Assembly: GCA_964030785.1 (NCBI GenBank)
Contig: OZ034971.1
Span: forward strand, 18,680,365-18,744,364
Source of the DNA: Siderastrea siderea
Taxonomy: Eukaryota; Cnidaria; Anthozoa; Scleractinia; Rhizangiidae
Reading direction: 5' to 3'
Length of the DNA: 64,000 bases
Part shown: positions 12,343-25,200 of the stretch, piece by piece
How the letters are laid out: each line of letters starts with the position of its first letter
How positions within the stretch are numbered: the stretch's first letter is position 1
Program-made: the position numbers and the translations under genes
The notes under the pieces: generated by a model
Told to the model about the DNA's origin: nothing
Seen by the model: only the letters and a program-made list of their open reading frames with translations
Databases searched by the model: none

Positions 12343-13200
12343 GCTACATACATACATACATACATATACTTTTTGTTGAGGCAGGTCGGTTTGAGGCAAC
12401 CCAAAGGCTGGTGGGGACCTGCCAGAAACTTAATTAAAAACTATTTATAACAAAAACTTAGTACTTAATTTACAAAATTTAACAAAAATTTAAAAATACA
12501 GAAAGTCCGTTTGTTTTGATGTTATCTGACAGGCTTCTTTTTCAAATTGAATTTGTTCCAGTATCCTTGAGGCCTGTCTAAGTTTTTGTTTAAAAAGCTG
12601 TAGGGAGGAAGCATCCTTGATGGCTTTAGGTATTAAATTCCAAACTATGGGTCCTCTGTACCTTACACTATTTCTGCCAAGGTTACTATTGTACCGTACA
12701 TGCGAGAAGTCATTAATACGCCTTAAGTTATAATTATTGTCGGTATTGCGTATTTCGAATAGGGCTGTGAGTTGATCAGGTAAACTATTGTGGAAAACCT
12801 GATACATTATAGAAGCGAGCCTACGCTTGTAAATATAGCCTAAAGGTTTCCATTTAACAAGGTCAAGTACATCGGAGTCAGGAGTTTCGCTGGGCAGTTT
12901 ATGGATTAGTTTGGCAGCTTTTAAGTGTAAATGTTCCAATACTTTAAAGGTAGATGGTGAACAGGATCCCCAAATAGCGATGCAGTAAGTAATGCTTGGG
13001 ACAATCCCTTTGAAATAAATTTCTTCTAGTACACTTGAGGGTAGGCCTTTAAATTTTTTCAGGAATTTTAGCTTTCCTCCAAACTTATTATGCAGTGCTT
13101 TTATTTGTGGTTTCCAGTTCAGTTTATAGTCAATTTCAACACCCAAGCAAGTGGATCGCCCCTGCAGCCAAACGAAGCTAAACGGATTTAGCATTTCAAT
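12343..13200 (-). mobile_element. Non-LTR retrotransposon (L2/CR1-like), RT C-terminal end and 3' tail
   Basis: Minus-strand open frame 13194-12490 encodes the C-terminal part of a LINE reverse transcriptase protein: CLGVEIDYKLNWKPQIKAL, then YFKGIVPSITYCIAIWGSC, and a C-terminal block with RNSVRYRGPIVWNLIP. It is 234 codons without a stop, so relatively young, but 5'-truncated. The 3' end is followed by a TATG microsatellite tail at about 12346-12367, as in L2/CR1-type LINEs. It is not a host gene. Confidence 0.8.
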
Positions 13201-13599
13201 TCAACACCGTTCCTCACTGTCCTCATTTAATTTGGTAGCTTAATGCGTATTGATGTTAAAGGATTCGGAAGGAATTCGAATGATTTTGAAAGATGTTCAT
13301 CAAAGTTTGTTTGTCATCAAACAGATTGACAACACGGCTGTATGCAACAATCAGTTGGATGATGGATATGTTCGGCAAGCCGTTTAAGACGTTTAATCGA
13401 CGTCCACGAACACATTTCTAGCAAACAAGAAAAGAAAGAAAACAACACAAAATGATATAAAATGGTGTTTATGGAAAAGATCAGGTGGCCCTGACCGAAC
13501 GTTCTTACCTGAAGAATCAAAGTTGACCGTCGCGTAGACCTGCGTAGACACGTTTTGTATTCACCCTAAATCCTGACGTGAACATGAACCAGTTGGACA

Positions 13600-14095
13600 A
13601 GAACTGAACTGAACTTGTAAAACGTGGACTGGATTTGTAAACGTGGACTAGATTTGTAAGAGGCGGATTTGTAAACATGGAATTGTGAACAGTGTACGGG
13701 TAGGTTACACCAGGCGAGAAGTGTTTGGAAATGTCTCGATGGTATCGTAACCTAAAGCCTTTTCACCGAGCGCAAGCTAAGCTACCCGTACAGTGTTCGC
13801 CTTAATTGTCTTATGCTTTTCTTACCGAAATAGCGTGGTGTTCGCGGGCATGTACTTTAATAATCTGGGAAATCGTTTGTCTTACGGAATTTTTATGTAT
13901 TCACCTCACACTTGTTAATAAAAGATTAGATTAAGAAAAGATGGAATGTTCAAAAACAAAAACAAAAAAATTTCTCAGTCCCTGCAGCGGTCGGATTTCA
14001 CTCTCGGTTTAAGTCCATGTTTTACAAATCCTTGTTTTACAAATCCAGTCCATCTTTTGCAAACCCATCCCAGTCCAATCCAGTTCAATTTACTC
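13600..14095. repeat. Repeat cluster with inverted GGACTGGATTTGTAAA-type units
   Basis: Three related units (TGGACTGGATTTGTAAA and variants) at about 13615-13690 are mirrored by TTTACAAATCCAGTCCA units at 14015-14075. Inside lies a second inverted pair, GTACGGGTAG near 13695 and CTACCCGTAC near 13785. It is probably a decayed TIR element; boundaries are uncertain. Confidence 0.5.
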
Positions 14096-14263
14096 GATAC
14101 ATCAAGGGATCAATTTTAGCTCACTGGCAGTACAGAGTGCATAGTTTGTGCAACCATAATCTAAAACAAAGAAAGCTTAGGCACAGCGAATCTGTTTCTT
14201 AAAAGTGTGAAAGCCGGCTGAGCTTTCTTTAATCTGTCAGCGGTTTTTTTCATATTTTAGGGC

Positions 14264-14344
14264 CAAGGTATCTGAGCGAGTGATTGCCATAGGTGAAGGC
14301 GCTAAATCCAGGAAGATGGACTCCAGCACTTCCAAGGCCTTAGG
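14264..14344 (+). other. Exon-like open block of unknown origin
   Basis: Pyrimidine-rich tract and TTTTAG, then a frame reading AKVSERVIAIGEGAKSRKMD, then a possible donor GTACAT. The minus strand is also open here. No homology recognised; it may be chance. Confidence 0.15.
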
Positions 14345-14775
14345 TGGTACATTTGACTGAAAAAGGTGAAAAAGCAACAACAAGAACAAAATGCCCAGCA
14401 AGGATGAAATGAAGTTTGTCGGGACTTGATTTATTGGTGAAAATTTCTTCAAATTTATTCATACAATTACCCTTATTTTTATGGCTATAATATGCTGCTG
14501 GCGTCTTACCTCTTCACTAAGGTCCTAAGATTAAATGTACTGATTGAAACTTTGAATTAACACCGCGGATAGGTTCATAGAAACGCAATTTGTTTACTAT
14601 GAGGGCAACTAATCAGTCTTTAGTCTTTCGGAAGAGCTACTCTGATACAGACGAACAAACGGGTAAAGTAAGAGTGGTTTGACTGTGACAATAATCAATT
14701 TAAGATTTTTTTACGGCAATATTTTTGAAGATCCGTAACTAGTAGTAAGTACGCCCCGTCGTCAACACTTTGTTT

Positions 14776-14972
14776 CTATTCTTTAGCATCTCTGATTTTC
14801 TCGTAAGCGTAGGCGACGCTAAGGACAGTGGCCTCTTCAAACTTTCGTCCCACAATCATCATACCAACTGGTAAGCCGTCACTGAAGCCTGCATTGATTG
14901 TCAGCGCTGGATGACCGGTGACGTCAAATGGTGACGTATTTGGGAGAGCCTCATACGCTTTTTGCAAATACT
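14776..14972 (-). CDS. Amidase, last exon
   Basis: Acceptor ATTTGCAG; AG completes a Glu codon, then [29 protein letters not shown] and the terminal DAKE with stop TAG at 14778-14776. It is separated from the previous exon by a 4.6-kb intron carrying a 1.36-kb transposon. Confidence 0.9.
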
Positions 14973-17900
14973 CTGCAAATAATCGTTTTAATAAACAATA
15001 TTTAATGTCAGGCGTAATTATCCTGGATCCAGAAGACCGTTGCAGTAATAGCGATTGATCAAGAAAACTCCAAGAAAACTGAGGCAAAGGAGGGGGAGAG
15101 CCTGTTCGCAGGTCCCGCGTAAATTACATGTCAACCTCGTCCCCAGGGTCTTCTCGCTTTTCAATATGGTGGCGGCTCGGGGGAAGACCCTGGCACACAG
15201 CGGATCACGTGACCGAAATCTCCAACGAGTATGGAGATTTGTTCAACATGGCGGCTACAGCGAAAAGAGTGAGAAGATCTGGGTACGAGATGTGGCTATG
15301 GTGAAGATAAACAAAATGGCGGAAAAAGCTGAAGTTCAGTTCAAGAAAAAAAAGAGGAAAAAAGGATAAGTTTTGCATGTTTTTGGAATACCGCAAAGTG
15401 TTAGAGGTCTCTTTTTTTGCTGTTCAGTGTTTCTTTTTTGTTATTTTAAAATCAGGAGTAATGGATTTGAGCGTACTCGACTGCGGAACTCCGTACCGCT
15501 AGTTGATTCAATGTTCCTCAAGTGAAATTATTCACCGACGTATACGCTCGAATGAACATATATTTTTGTTTCGTAAGGCCTTAAGCAATAAATTGATTAT
15601 CACTGCCTCCAAAGCAGCACCTGGAATACGCCAGATCAAACATTAATTTAACCAGTCTATGCAACACTGCTCTTTTCCCATTCCTTTGCACTTTATTATA
15701 TCGAGGTTGCACTGTAAATAAGCTTAAACAAATAAGTAAATAAATAAATAAAAAATAAATAAATAAATGAGTCATTTTCACTGAACTTACAGAGATGTAA
15801 GCCATGCAGAATAAGCATTTGCTATCACTAGTTTTATTTAAGGCCTAAGCTCACTCCATAAGGTTTAAGCTTACATTTTAAGCTAAATCAAGCCTGATAT
15901 GTTTCAAAAGTCTATAATTTTAAGGGTCTTTTAAGAAGGACGGATTTGTAACGGTATTTAAGAAGGACGGATTTGTAACGGTATTTAAGAAGGACGGATT
16001 TGTAACAATGTAACGATAAGACAATTTATTGCCTAAAGCCTTACGAATCAAAAATATATGCTCATTCGAGCGTATACGTCGGTGAATAATTTCACTTGAG
16101 GAACATTGAATCAACTAGCGGTACGGAGTTCCGCAGTCGAGTACGTTCAAATTCATTACTCATAACTTTAAAATAACAAAAAAGAAACTCTGAACATCAA
16201 AAAAAAGACCTCTAACACTTTGCCGTATTCCTAAAACTCTTACATGCAAAACTTATCCTTCTTTTTCCCTCTTTTTTTCTTGAACTAAACTTCAGCTTTT
16301 TCCGCCATTTTGCTTATCTTCACCTTAGCCACTCTCGTACCCAGATCTTCTCACTCTTTCCGCTGTGGCCGCCATTTTGAATAAATCTCCATACTCGCTG
16401 GAGATTTCGGTCACGTGATCCGCTGTGTGCCAGGGTCTTCTCCCGAACCGCCGCCATATTGAAAAGCGAGAAGACCCTGGGGACGAGGTTGATTACATGT
16501 AATTGATTAGCTGAATATTGAATTCATGAAGCTTAGTGTTATTGCTTACGAACTGATTGAATATTAAAGGCACACTATCCCGATAATGCGCACGCGTGAA
16601 CGTGAGCTGTTATCTTTCAAAACAACAATAGAACTGTCACATTGACGCGACAAAATTACCCCGAGGCCAGCGCGATGATCTGCTGTTTATAGGGTCTATA
16701 GATCACACTCCGTGACGCTAAACACAAAATATAAATCACCGGAGATTTTCGGATTTAATTGGCGAAACATCACGGCGAAACATCATTTCTTTGGCGAAAC
16801 ATCACGTCGGACTTTCGCCAACAAGAGGACTTATTACATTAGTTCCTATTGTTTTCGGAGGGACAAATATGCCGTTTAGAGTGCAAAATAAGGTAAGCTA
16901 GCATTTTCGGAGAGCCATCAGCAGCTCGGAAATTCGCGGATAGGATTCTGTTTCCTAAAATTTTCTGCGACCTAAATATTCAGCAAAGTCCGAACAAATC
17001 AATCTGTATTAGCTTACACAAATATGCCTTTAAAAAACTCTAAAACAATCTTAGAAAGAAGGAAATGATATTTCAAGTAATTTGCTAAAATTTTCTCGTT
17101 GGTACCCCCTGATTATACACAAAGATTTAACAGAGCGTGATGCGAATTATCCTGCAACAGGATTAAAAACAATAAGTCTTGCCCGGCGTTACAAACATCA
17201 GCAGGGAAACTCGTCACGCTGCAGTGAATATTTCAGATCCTTTATTGTCGCAAATATAAACATGAGAGGCAGAAAAGCCTATAAATTTCCTAAACGAACC
17301 AAATTCAACGTACCTATTATGCCAAGAGCTGCATAAAAACCACATTAAGTCGCTGAAGAAACGATCAGAAGTCAAACCAACGGAGAATAACAAACGACGA
17401 AAGCCACAAGAATCCACCAGTTATGACCTCGATATGACCTCGAGAATGCGACGCCTACCGGTAAGTTGTAACGGCTCAATTCAGTCGACATTTAAAAATC
17501 CTCTAAACCCCGCTACAAAAGCACAAGAAGCAAAATTGGTCAAAAGACCAAGATAAGTTGCGGCGTACAAATACGTGAAGTAGAAGTCGTGTAGGCCTTG
17601 CAACCCATTTTATGGCTGTGTTGGTCGAATACAGACACTATCCCTTCAGTCGTTTCCATGTCTTGTGGATTGCTTTCTTGATAGATATCGATATTCCGCT
17701 ATGCTGGTTACATTTTTCCTTTCGCGATTTTCTGAGCTTTTACGGAAGCTGGCGGGAGAAAGAAGCCTTCGACCGGCACTATAGCGCTTCCCTCCTCTCG
17801 GTCCTCCATCCAAAGGTATTGAAAACAATGCCCAAAAATACCGATTTCACACAAATTGCAACTCAACGGGAACTATGTAATATTAATCTATAGTTCTGCG

Positions 17901-19244
17901 AAGGTTTACGGCAATATTGAACTTAACTGAGCACGATACAAACGGATTTTAAAGGTTCGATATAACTTATCGCGTCTTTTGAATTTGCGACATCCTGTCG
18001 GAAAATCAAAGTATGGAGCATGCGCAGTAACCGGACTGTGTTCCTTTAAACTCCTTCGAGTTTTTGTCCAGAAAGCTTCTTAGGCCTTAAACGTACAAAC
18101 AGACTTATAACATCTGCAGCCTTCCTTAAGGATTTGTTGTATTATAATACATAAAAGACAACCATAAATGTATGATGTGTTCTACCACAGGTAGCCAAAG
18201 CTTTATTTATGACTGGAAATCAATAAAATTTGTTGATATCTTATTTTTTTGCTGTTTCCGCCAATGGTTCGCTCTCCGAGCGAGAATAAGCGTCTTTCTA
18301 AGTTTTGCTCCCAGTTAGTATTATACTATTTTGTAAGGTTGCACACCAATCTGCCATTTCACCCGCACAAAAGTAGACCTCGCTTCACTAAATGATCTAT
18401 ATTTCTTGAAATGCGCCTATTCCACTCACAATTTCCTCACACCAGAATAAATCCATAGTGAAGAAACAATTATACTCCAAAAAAGTTCCATCTTTCCCAA
18501 CGTTTGTCACCATAAAACGGCAATATTTCGAGTTTCTGGAACAAGAAATCAAATGTCGGTATTCGTCCTCCGACCTCTGCGCACAAATATATGCAAATAT
18601 GTTAATCTAATCTAGCTATTCTCTTCTTATTGGACAATTCGCACAATGGCGCGGACATGACAAAATCTGCTGAGCTGGAGTGCGATATCAACAAGGAAAC
18701 ACTGTTTATTTCATAAAATGTTATTTATTTCCAGTCATAAATAAAGCTTTGGCTACCTGTGGTTCTACAAGAAAAGGGTTGCATTGTAGGTTGTGGCGCT
18801 TCTGGGGCCTGTAACATCATCTGTAATGTATATGGCAGATATCTTTACTCAGAGGTAAAATTCATCGATTAACTGTGCATGTGGACCACCTGTAGGTATA
18901 CAGGAAAGGACAATTTTTTGAAGAATGCCGAGAAGTATTAAAGACGCCATGGAGACCTTGCCACTAGTCTTACTAACGAAAATTGAGGTAGCGTAGACTT
19001 TGCTCTGTAGACTTTTTCTTGGAACGATCTCATGGGAAAAGGGATAGAGTGCGCCCTATTGCAGCGCCAAACCTCCCCACTTGTACGTCATAGGGTTGAG
19101 CCCCTGTCAAAAAGACGTAACACTTCACACAGCATCGCGCAACATTAATGCACCTTGTTGTAAAATGTTGTGTTAGGGATTGGCAAACGAACGCAACATG
19201 AGGCGAGACTGTCATCTGAATGACATTCACTGGGTACGAATGTT

Positions 19245-19281
<37 letters not shown>

Positions 19282-22200
19282 CATCCTTTACTTAAACACT
19301 GTTTTTTTTTTTTGGTTTTTTACTCTCACGAGTAACAAAGGCTGAGTGTCCTTATTATATTATTTCAGGGCCTAAGGAGCAACCAGAACATGCGAAAGTC
19401 CAAAATAAAGTCGGTTCATTAACTTAATAAACTTCTCCAATATAAAGTATGATTGACGAACGGTCCATAGCAAACCACAAAGTAAATTGCTTATTTAAAA
19501 GACCACGTAGCAATGAAAATGGTGGTAAATCAGTTGTTACGATAGAGAAGTGTTCTCACAACTGAGGACTGTGCTGAATATTCTTTTGCGTAACCTTACC
19601 TTGAAGCGATGCTTCTGAGGACGGAAAAGTGGCCGCCTTCATGGGAACGGTTGGCATCAATAACACGTCATACTCTTCAAAACCTTTATCGTAAGCCCTG
19701 CATATTTCTCGTCCTAGGTTCTGCGACTTGCTGTAGAAAACCCCATTGTATTCTGAAAAGAGATAGCGGCCAAGCATGAACGTTTGCTTCAACGTTGTTG
19801 GAAGGTGGTTAGGGTGTGCCTTCAAACCCCGTGCAAATGCCTCTTGTAGAGTCGTGTCATAATACATCTTTGCGCTTGTTCCAAAACCTGCAGCAAGTTC
19901 AGTGAAAATTATGTCATTACAATCACGGGAGGGAGAGAGATAAGCTTTTTTTTTGGGGGGGGGGGGGGCGTACACTGCAACCGGCCTCCACAAAATGCTT
20001 TTGGATTTTATGAGGGACTTAAACGCGTGATTCTGGTCCTGGGTGGTTCTTCTTCAGTAGTCAAAGTGGAGGAGTTGAAGTACTTGAAAGGTACTTGAGT
20101 TTATTCCTTACTTAATGCTTTTTTCCAAGATAGGATGAAGGGGCAAGAGAGCTACTCCCCCATATAGTCTCCATCCCCATCCTAATCCCTCTAAAGTCTT
20201 TTTAGTAACAAATGACGGTAAATTTAAATTTCAAATAACTTATTGTTTTAAAGCAATTACCCTGAGTTTTCGCAGCAATGTAGAACTCGTCATTCTGTAA
20301 AATTTTGTGATTTAATTTTTCCAATTTTGACATTTTTATTGGTAAAACGACATCACAAAGTTGGCGCCAAATTTTGCTTTTAGTATTATGGGATATCTTA
20401 CGTCAGCTTCCGAATGACCCTCTTACACAGATCTCAGAACTGAAAAAAAAAAAAATCAAATATGTTTATTCACTCTAAAGACATAACGTTTTGAAATTTG
20501 AATTTTGTTACTAAAAATAACTAGTACTTTAGAGGGATTAGGATGGGAATAAGGCCCATATGGGAGACTAACTCTCTTACCCCTTCATCCTCTCTCTTTT
20601 TGACGTCAGCATTGCCTTTGTAGCAGCCCTAGCTCCCTTAACTCAAAAGGCAACTCAAAAAAAAATTATATATAACGAATATTTATGAGTGACTCGATTG
20701 ACACACACCTGCTCCTTCTAACATCGATCGTGTCGCCCCTTCAATAAAAATGTCCATGAAGATCATTACACCTGGAAAATAAATCGCGTGACCATTTCAA
20801 ATGCAAAAGAAACAATATTAGTGCGAGTATATTAATCAGACTGAAACAAGGCTTTGGTCGAATGAATTGTTAAGTGTTTGTATTGCATTTTTTTATACCA
20901 GATGATAGAGCTCGACACAATGTCTTTAGAACTTACTGAAAAACCTCCGGGCGATCCCAAGAAAGTCGTCAGGTAGTTGCGATCAACTACGAAGACATGA
21001 TGTCATATTTGAAATTTTTTAGAACACCGATCTTGACTCAAAATTTACCGTCTGTCATGCTTAGTTGTTCTTACAGGCCTGCATTTAGTAGAATACAATT
21101 GGGTCTTTTCCAGCTGTTAAAATCGACTCAGAGAACGCAGGTTGACTGTTTTCACTAAATATCAAGACGCAAAATGCAATTACCATCCAAATGCATCTTC
21201 ATAGAGACGTCTTCTACTGTTGCATTCGTTACACGTTTTATGCGGTCAGTGGCGTTTCTTACAATCTCATCCACGTCGGCCTCTGAGCTTGGGTGTCCAA
21301 AACCTTCCTTTAATACTCCCAGCTTTAAATGCGATATATCACCTGTTAACTGAAAAAAACAGCAACAACGTTCAACTGTAAGTAGCACGATCGAGTCCCT
21401 TCTCGCCTCCTATAATAGTGAAAATAACAATGTCAAAATATTCAGTTTTATTTTCACTTTAGTGAATAAATAAAATTCAAAGCAAAATGACAGACTTTCT
21501 CAGAGACGCGTCTTCGCTCAAACCAAATATGCACTAATGCAGGGGCTACTGTCTCTTGAAAATGATCCGGAATGTATTTCAGTGGTCAATTATTATTGTT
21601 GTTGTAGTCGTTGTTGTATTCTTCTAAACCCGTAATTATATAGAGGAATAAGGTTAGATTTTTAAGGTACCTTTGTTACGTACGATTCCGGCACAGATAA
21701 GTCACGTGGCTGCCTTGGATCCAGAACTCCGTCAAGTCCGGCCAAAACCTAAATTAAACACAGCGTTACAGAATTCGTTTTTTGCAACAGTCTTGAAAAG
21801 GGAATACCCTATATTGTGGAATTATCTTTACTTTTATTGGGAAATGCTTAATTCTGTCTTTTGCCAGGAAGGCTACCTATTTGAACTGCGGATAAAGAAT
21901 TATGTGCAGACCATGGTCTGATTTGAACTGCGGGTAAAGATAGAATTATATGGAGACCATGCTGTCTTTATCCACAGTTCAAATATATGATCATTTCACA
22001 TATTTGTGTTCATTTATTCTCCATCTACGGGATAAATACGAACCCTCAATTGACCAGCTCCCAGCTGGCTGGATAGCTCAGTTGGTTAAAGTGCTGCACC
22101 GGTATCGCAGAGGTCATGAGTTCGATTCCTGTTAAAACCTGAATTTTTCAGGTTTCTTCTTTTCAACTTCTTTAGCCTGCGAGCAAGCTTTCTCGGGGGT

Positions 22201-25200
22201 GGGGGCACGAAGGAGGGAGAAAAGGAGAGAGAGCTTGCAGCGACGTCTCAGGAATTTGGATTCCACCCCCAGCACAGCTGTGGCTGTGGCTTGCGCAATT
22301 TATTTTGAGATTCACAGTATACACTGCAAATTCAGTACACTGTGAGCTAACAATAATCCCAGGAAAAAATACTCTAATTCTCTTTCTAACATCATGACCT
22401 TCGATTTTTAGTATAAGTTACATTTAACGGTTTGCTTTTGACGGCAGGTTTGACGTAGGCAATTTCAATTCTGAAAATTTTTAGCTTCGTTGTTTACGTC
22501 GCATTCGGCGTTCGATTTGTCGTCTTCCCGTGAAGATTGATGATGTCATTACTAAATTAATTCTCCGCCAATCAGCATTTTGCATCGAGATTTTCGATGC
22601 ACATATTTAAATTCCTGAGACGTGGCTGCAAGCTCTCTCTCCTTTTTCCCTCCTTCGCGTCCCCAGCCCCGAGAGAGCTTGCTCGCAGGCTACAACTGCT
22701 TAAGTTGAAATACCGGACCTTCACTGCGATGGTCTATATATAATGCTATCTTTATCCGCAGTTCAAATATGTGATCATTTCATATATTAATGTTCAATAA
22801 GGATAGAAGGTGAAATTTTTCAAAGGAGAGAAAATATGCAAACTCAGACGCACTTGACATGAGATCTAATTTCCTTAGAAATTAAGAAGCAGGACTGTCA
22901 AATTACTTTGATACATCTCACTAAAACCACTGAAAGCTTCCTTGTTAATGAAAAGAAGATTATAAATTTCTGTTTTCGTGGCCGAAATTATTATTTCCTT
23001 CAATTAAAGGTTTCATGGTTGTGAGCGCTACTTTTTAAGTAAAGCAAACATGCCGCAAAACAAAGTGTTTTTATTTCTAACTTATAGACGTTTATTCTAA
23101 AAGTTCGATCAAGAGAACGTTTATGGGAAAATGTATGAAAAGCTTACGGAAGTTACTTTGCTTGGGTCAAGCTTGCTCTACTTTGAAAATCGTGACCTAA
23201 ACCGTGAAACCCTACATTACATTCAAGATGCTTTACCTCTAACATCAGTGTAGTGTCATGAACATTCTTAGCCATTGGTCCCGTATGATCCAAAGTAAAC
23301 TCCAGTGGCACGATTCCCGTATACGGTACTAACCCGTATGTAGGTTTTAATCCCACAATGCCACAGAAGGCTGAAGGCATTCTTATAGAACCTCCTTGAT
23401 CACCTCCTAAGGCCATATCCACAAGACCCCCGGCGACCTACAATAAGAACAGTTGTTTACAGATTTCCGCCCGGTAAATAACATATATACCTTTAAAACA
23501 CGACAGAAAAAGTAATTCAACAAACAAAGAAATGCTTAAAATGAAAACTACTAAACGCTTAAAAGCTAAAACAAATAGATGAAAATACATAACTACGTGA
23601 CCGCTGAGAGCTGTGAAGGTTTTTTTAAGTCAGTTCAGTTACATTTAATTAGAGGTGTTGAAGGTATTCTGCTACTATGGTCGGATTCCGTTACCTCAAA
23701 AGCTTAAGCGTCGTTTAATGCGTAACACAGGGGCAGAATGAACCTGATTGAACTGAAATGACCCGGAATGACAGCGGAATGGACAGATCTGATGTACTCT
23801 CGTTCATTCTGGTATCACTCCTGTGTTTGTAGGAACCGGCATGAAGCTTGCACGTGTTTCATTTAAGCTATCGAGGGAGCATTTTATTCCCTAGAACCAT
23901 TTTATCAGGAAATGTTCAGATTAAATAGCTTTCAGAGTTATTGAACTGAATATTCGACAGGTTGGGGTGGATTCCCACACATTAGAAGCATGGGTGCGCC
24001 ACCTGAAAGGTTTTGTCAAACCGGAGGAAATGTCAATAGAACTAGGTTAGGAAAACGTTTATCCTCATAACGATCACTTATAAAGCTACCAAAACTGTTG
24101 TACAGATATTGTGGATTTCGTCACCCCAGAAACTTGGATGCGCCGCCTCGGTGCTTTTGAGGGGGCCTAAGGAGATCTCTAGAACAGCTACGTAAGGCCG
24201 CGGCTACACGAGCGATTTTTTGCTTGCGATGGTGATGCGATTTTTTTGAAAATTGTCGCGTCTCCAGGGCGCGGTGAAAATCGCATGTGTAGCCACCCTC
24301 GCAAAGGTGATGCGACAGATGAAAAAATCGCAGAAAAAAAATCGCGAGAAATTCAATGAATTGAATTCTTTGCGACAAAACCACGGTCTTCGTCAGAAGG
24401 TGGCTACACCTGCGATTTTCGCCGCGCGCTCGCGACGCGACAATTTCAAAAAAATCGCATCACCATCGCAAGCAAAAAATCGCTCGTGTAGCCGCGGCTT
24501 AAACGTTAAATGTTAAGCAAATTTTAACTGAAGTGCACCTAAGTGTTGCGTAAAAAAATCGAACTTGGCAGGGTAGTAGGAGTTCATGGCTGATAGTGGT
24601 CTAAGAAGGATGAGAACTTTGCTGCGAATGAACCACGAAAACTACGTCGAAGACACCAGGGAGGGATAGAGGAATTACCTGATCTAAAATTAGTCTCAAA
24701 ATACTGAGGGCAACTTGGTGTGGATTTATCAATCAAGCAATTGCGTCTACTGGTGATAAAATCTTCGAAAATGAAACCCTTATTTCCAGGATGAATAATA
24801 AAAGTCGCACTAGTACTCGGGAAAAGGAGGCCCACACGGCTGGAGCTTATCCTGGTTTCTGTAGCATGAAGCAACTGAGAGTATGGCTACTCCCCCCTGG
24901 ATGGGATGCTACTCCACCGCAGGGTTACACCCAAAACAGTATGTCGCCGGTATCCCTTTATACACCTGGGTGGAGAGAGACAATGTGGGGCAAAGTATCT
25001 CGTCTAAGGAAACAACACGATGGCAGGGAGTGGGCCTCGAACCACCGACCTTCCTCCTGTATTAATTTGAATATAAAAAGGTAAAGGATGTGATGTGCTT
25101 CTACACTTGCAAGTACGTTTTAAGCTCATTAACAAAAAAAGCTGAGAAAATTATTTACAAATCAAAACAGTAACAACGACGGTTAGCAATGAAAGGGATG

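Larger units (their letters stand above)
21921..22830. repeat. tRNA-like composite repeat interrupted by a MITE
   Basis: Both sides of the MITE at 22173-22692 belong to one repeat family also seen at 57.5-58.0 kb: CCACAGTTCAAATATATGAT at left and a near-identical CCGCAGTTCAAATATGTGAT at about 22755. The left part leads through ACCAGCTCCCAG into the tRNA-like block. TTTGAACTGCGG...CAGTTCAAA at 21921-21986 forms a hairpin. Confidence 0.65.

Noticed and set aside
15055..15396. Plus and minus open frames overlapping the amidase 3' side
   Set aside because: They lie in the arm of the Mutator-like foldback element.
15929..16009. Regular 27-bp repeats as a possible CRISPR-like array
   Set aside because: There are no unique spacers, only three head-to-tail units, and they lie in a eukaryotic transposon loop.
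19886..19993. Upstream extension of the amidase exon starting [16 protein letters not shown]
   Set aside because: It crosses a C-run and lies before a good acceptor (CTTGCTGCAG) that matches the phase of the previous exon.
22067..22141. Functional tRNA gene
   Set aside because: Anticodon loop lacks U33, acceptor stem does not pair, and the block is part of a dispersed repeat; the same holds near 57.5-57.9 kb.
24121..24516. Mirror-image open frames on both strands
   Set aside because: They are the two strands of a palindromic MITE.
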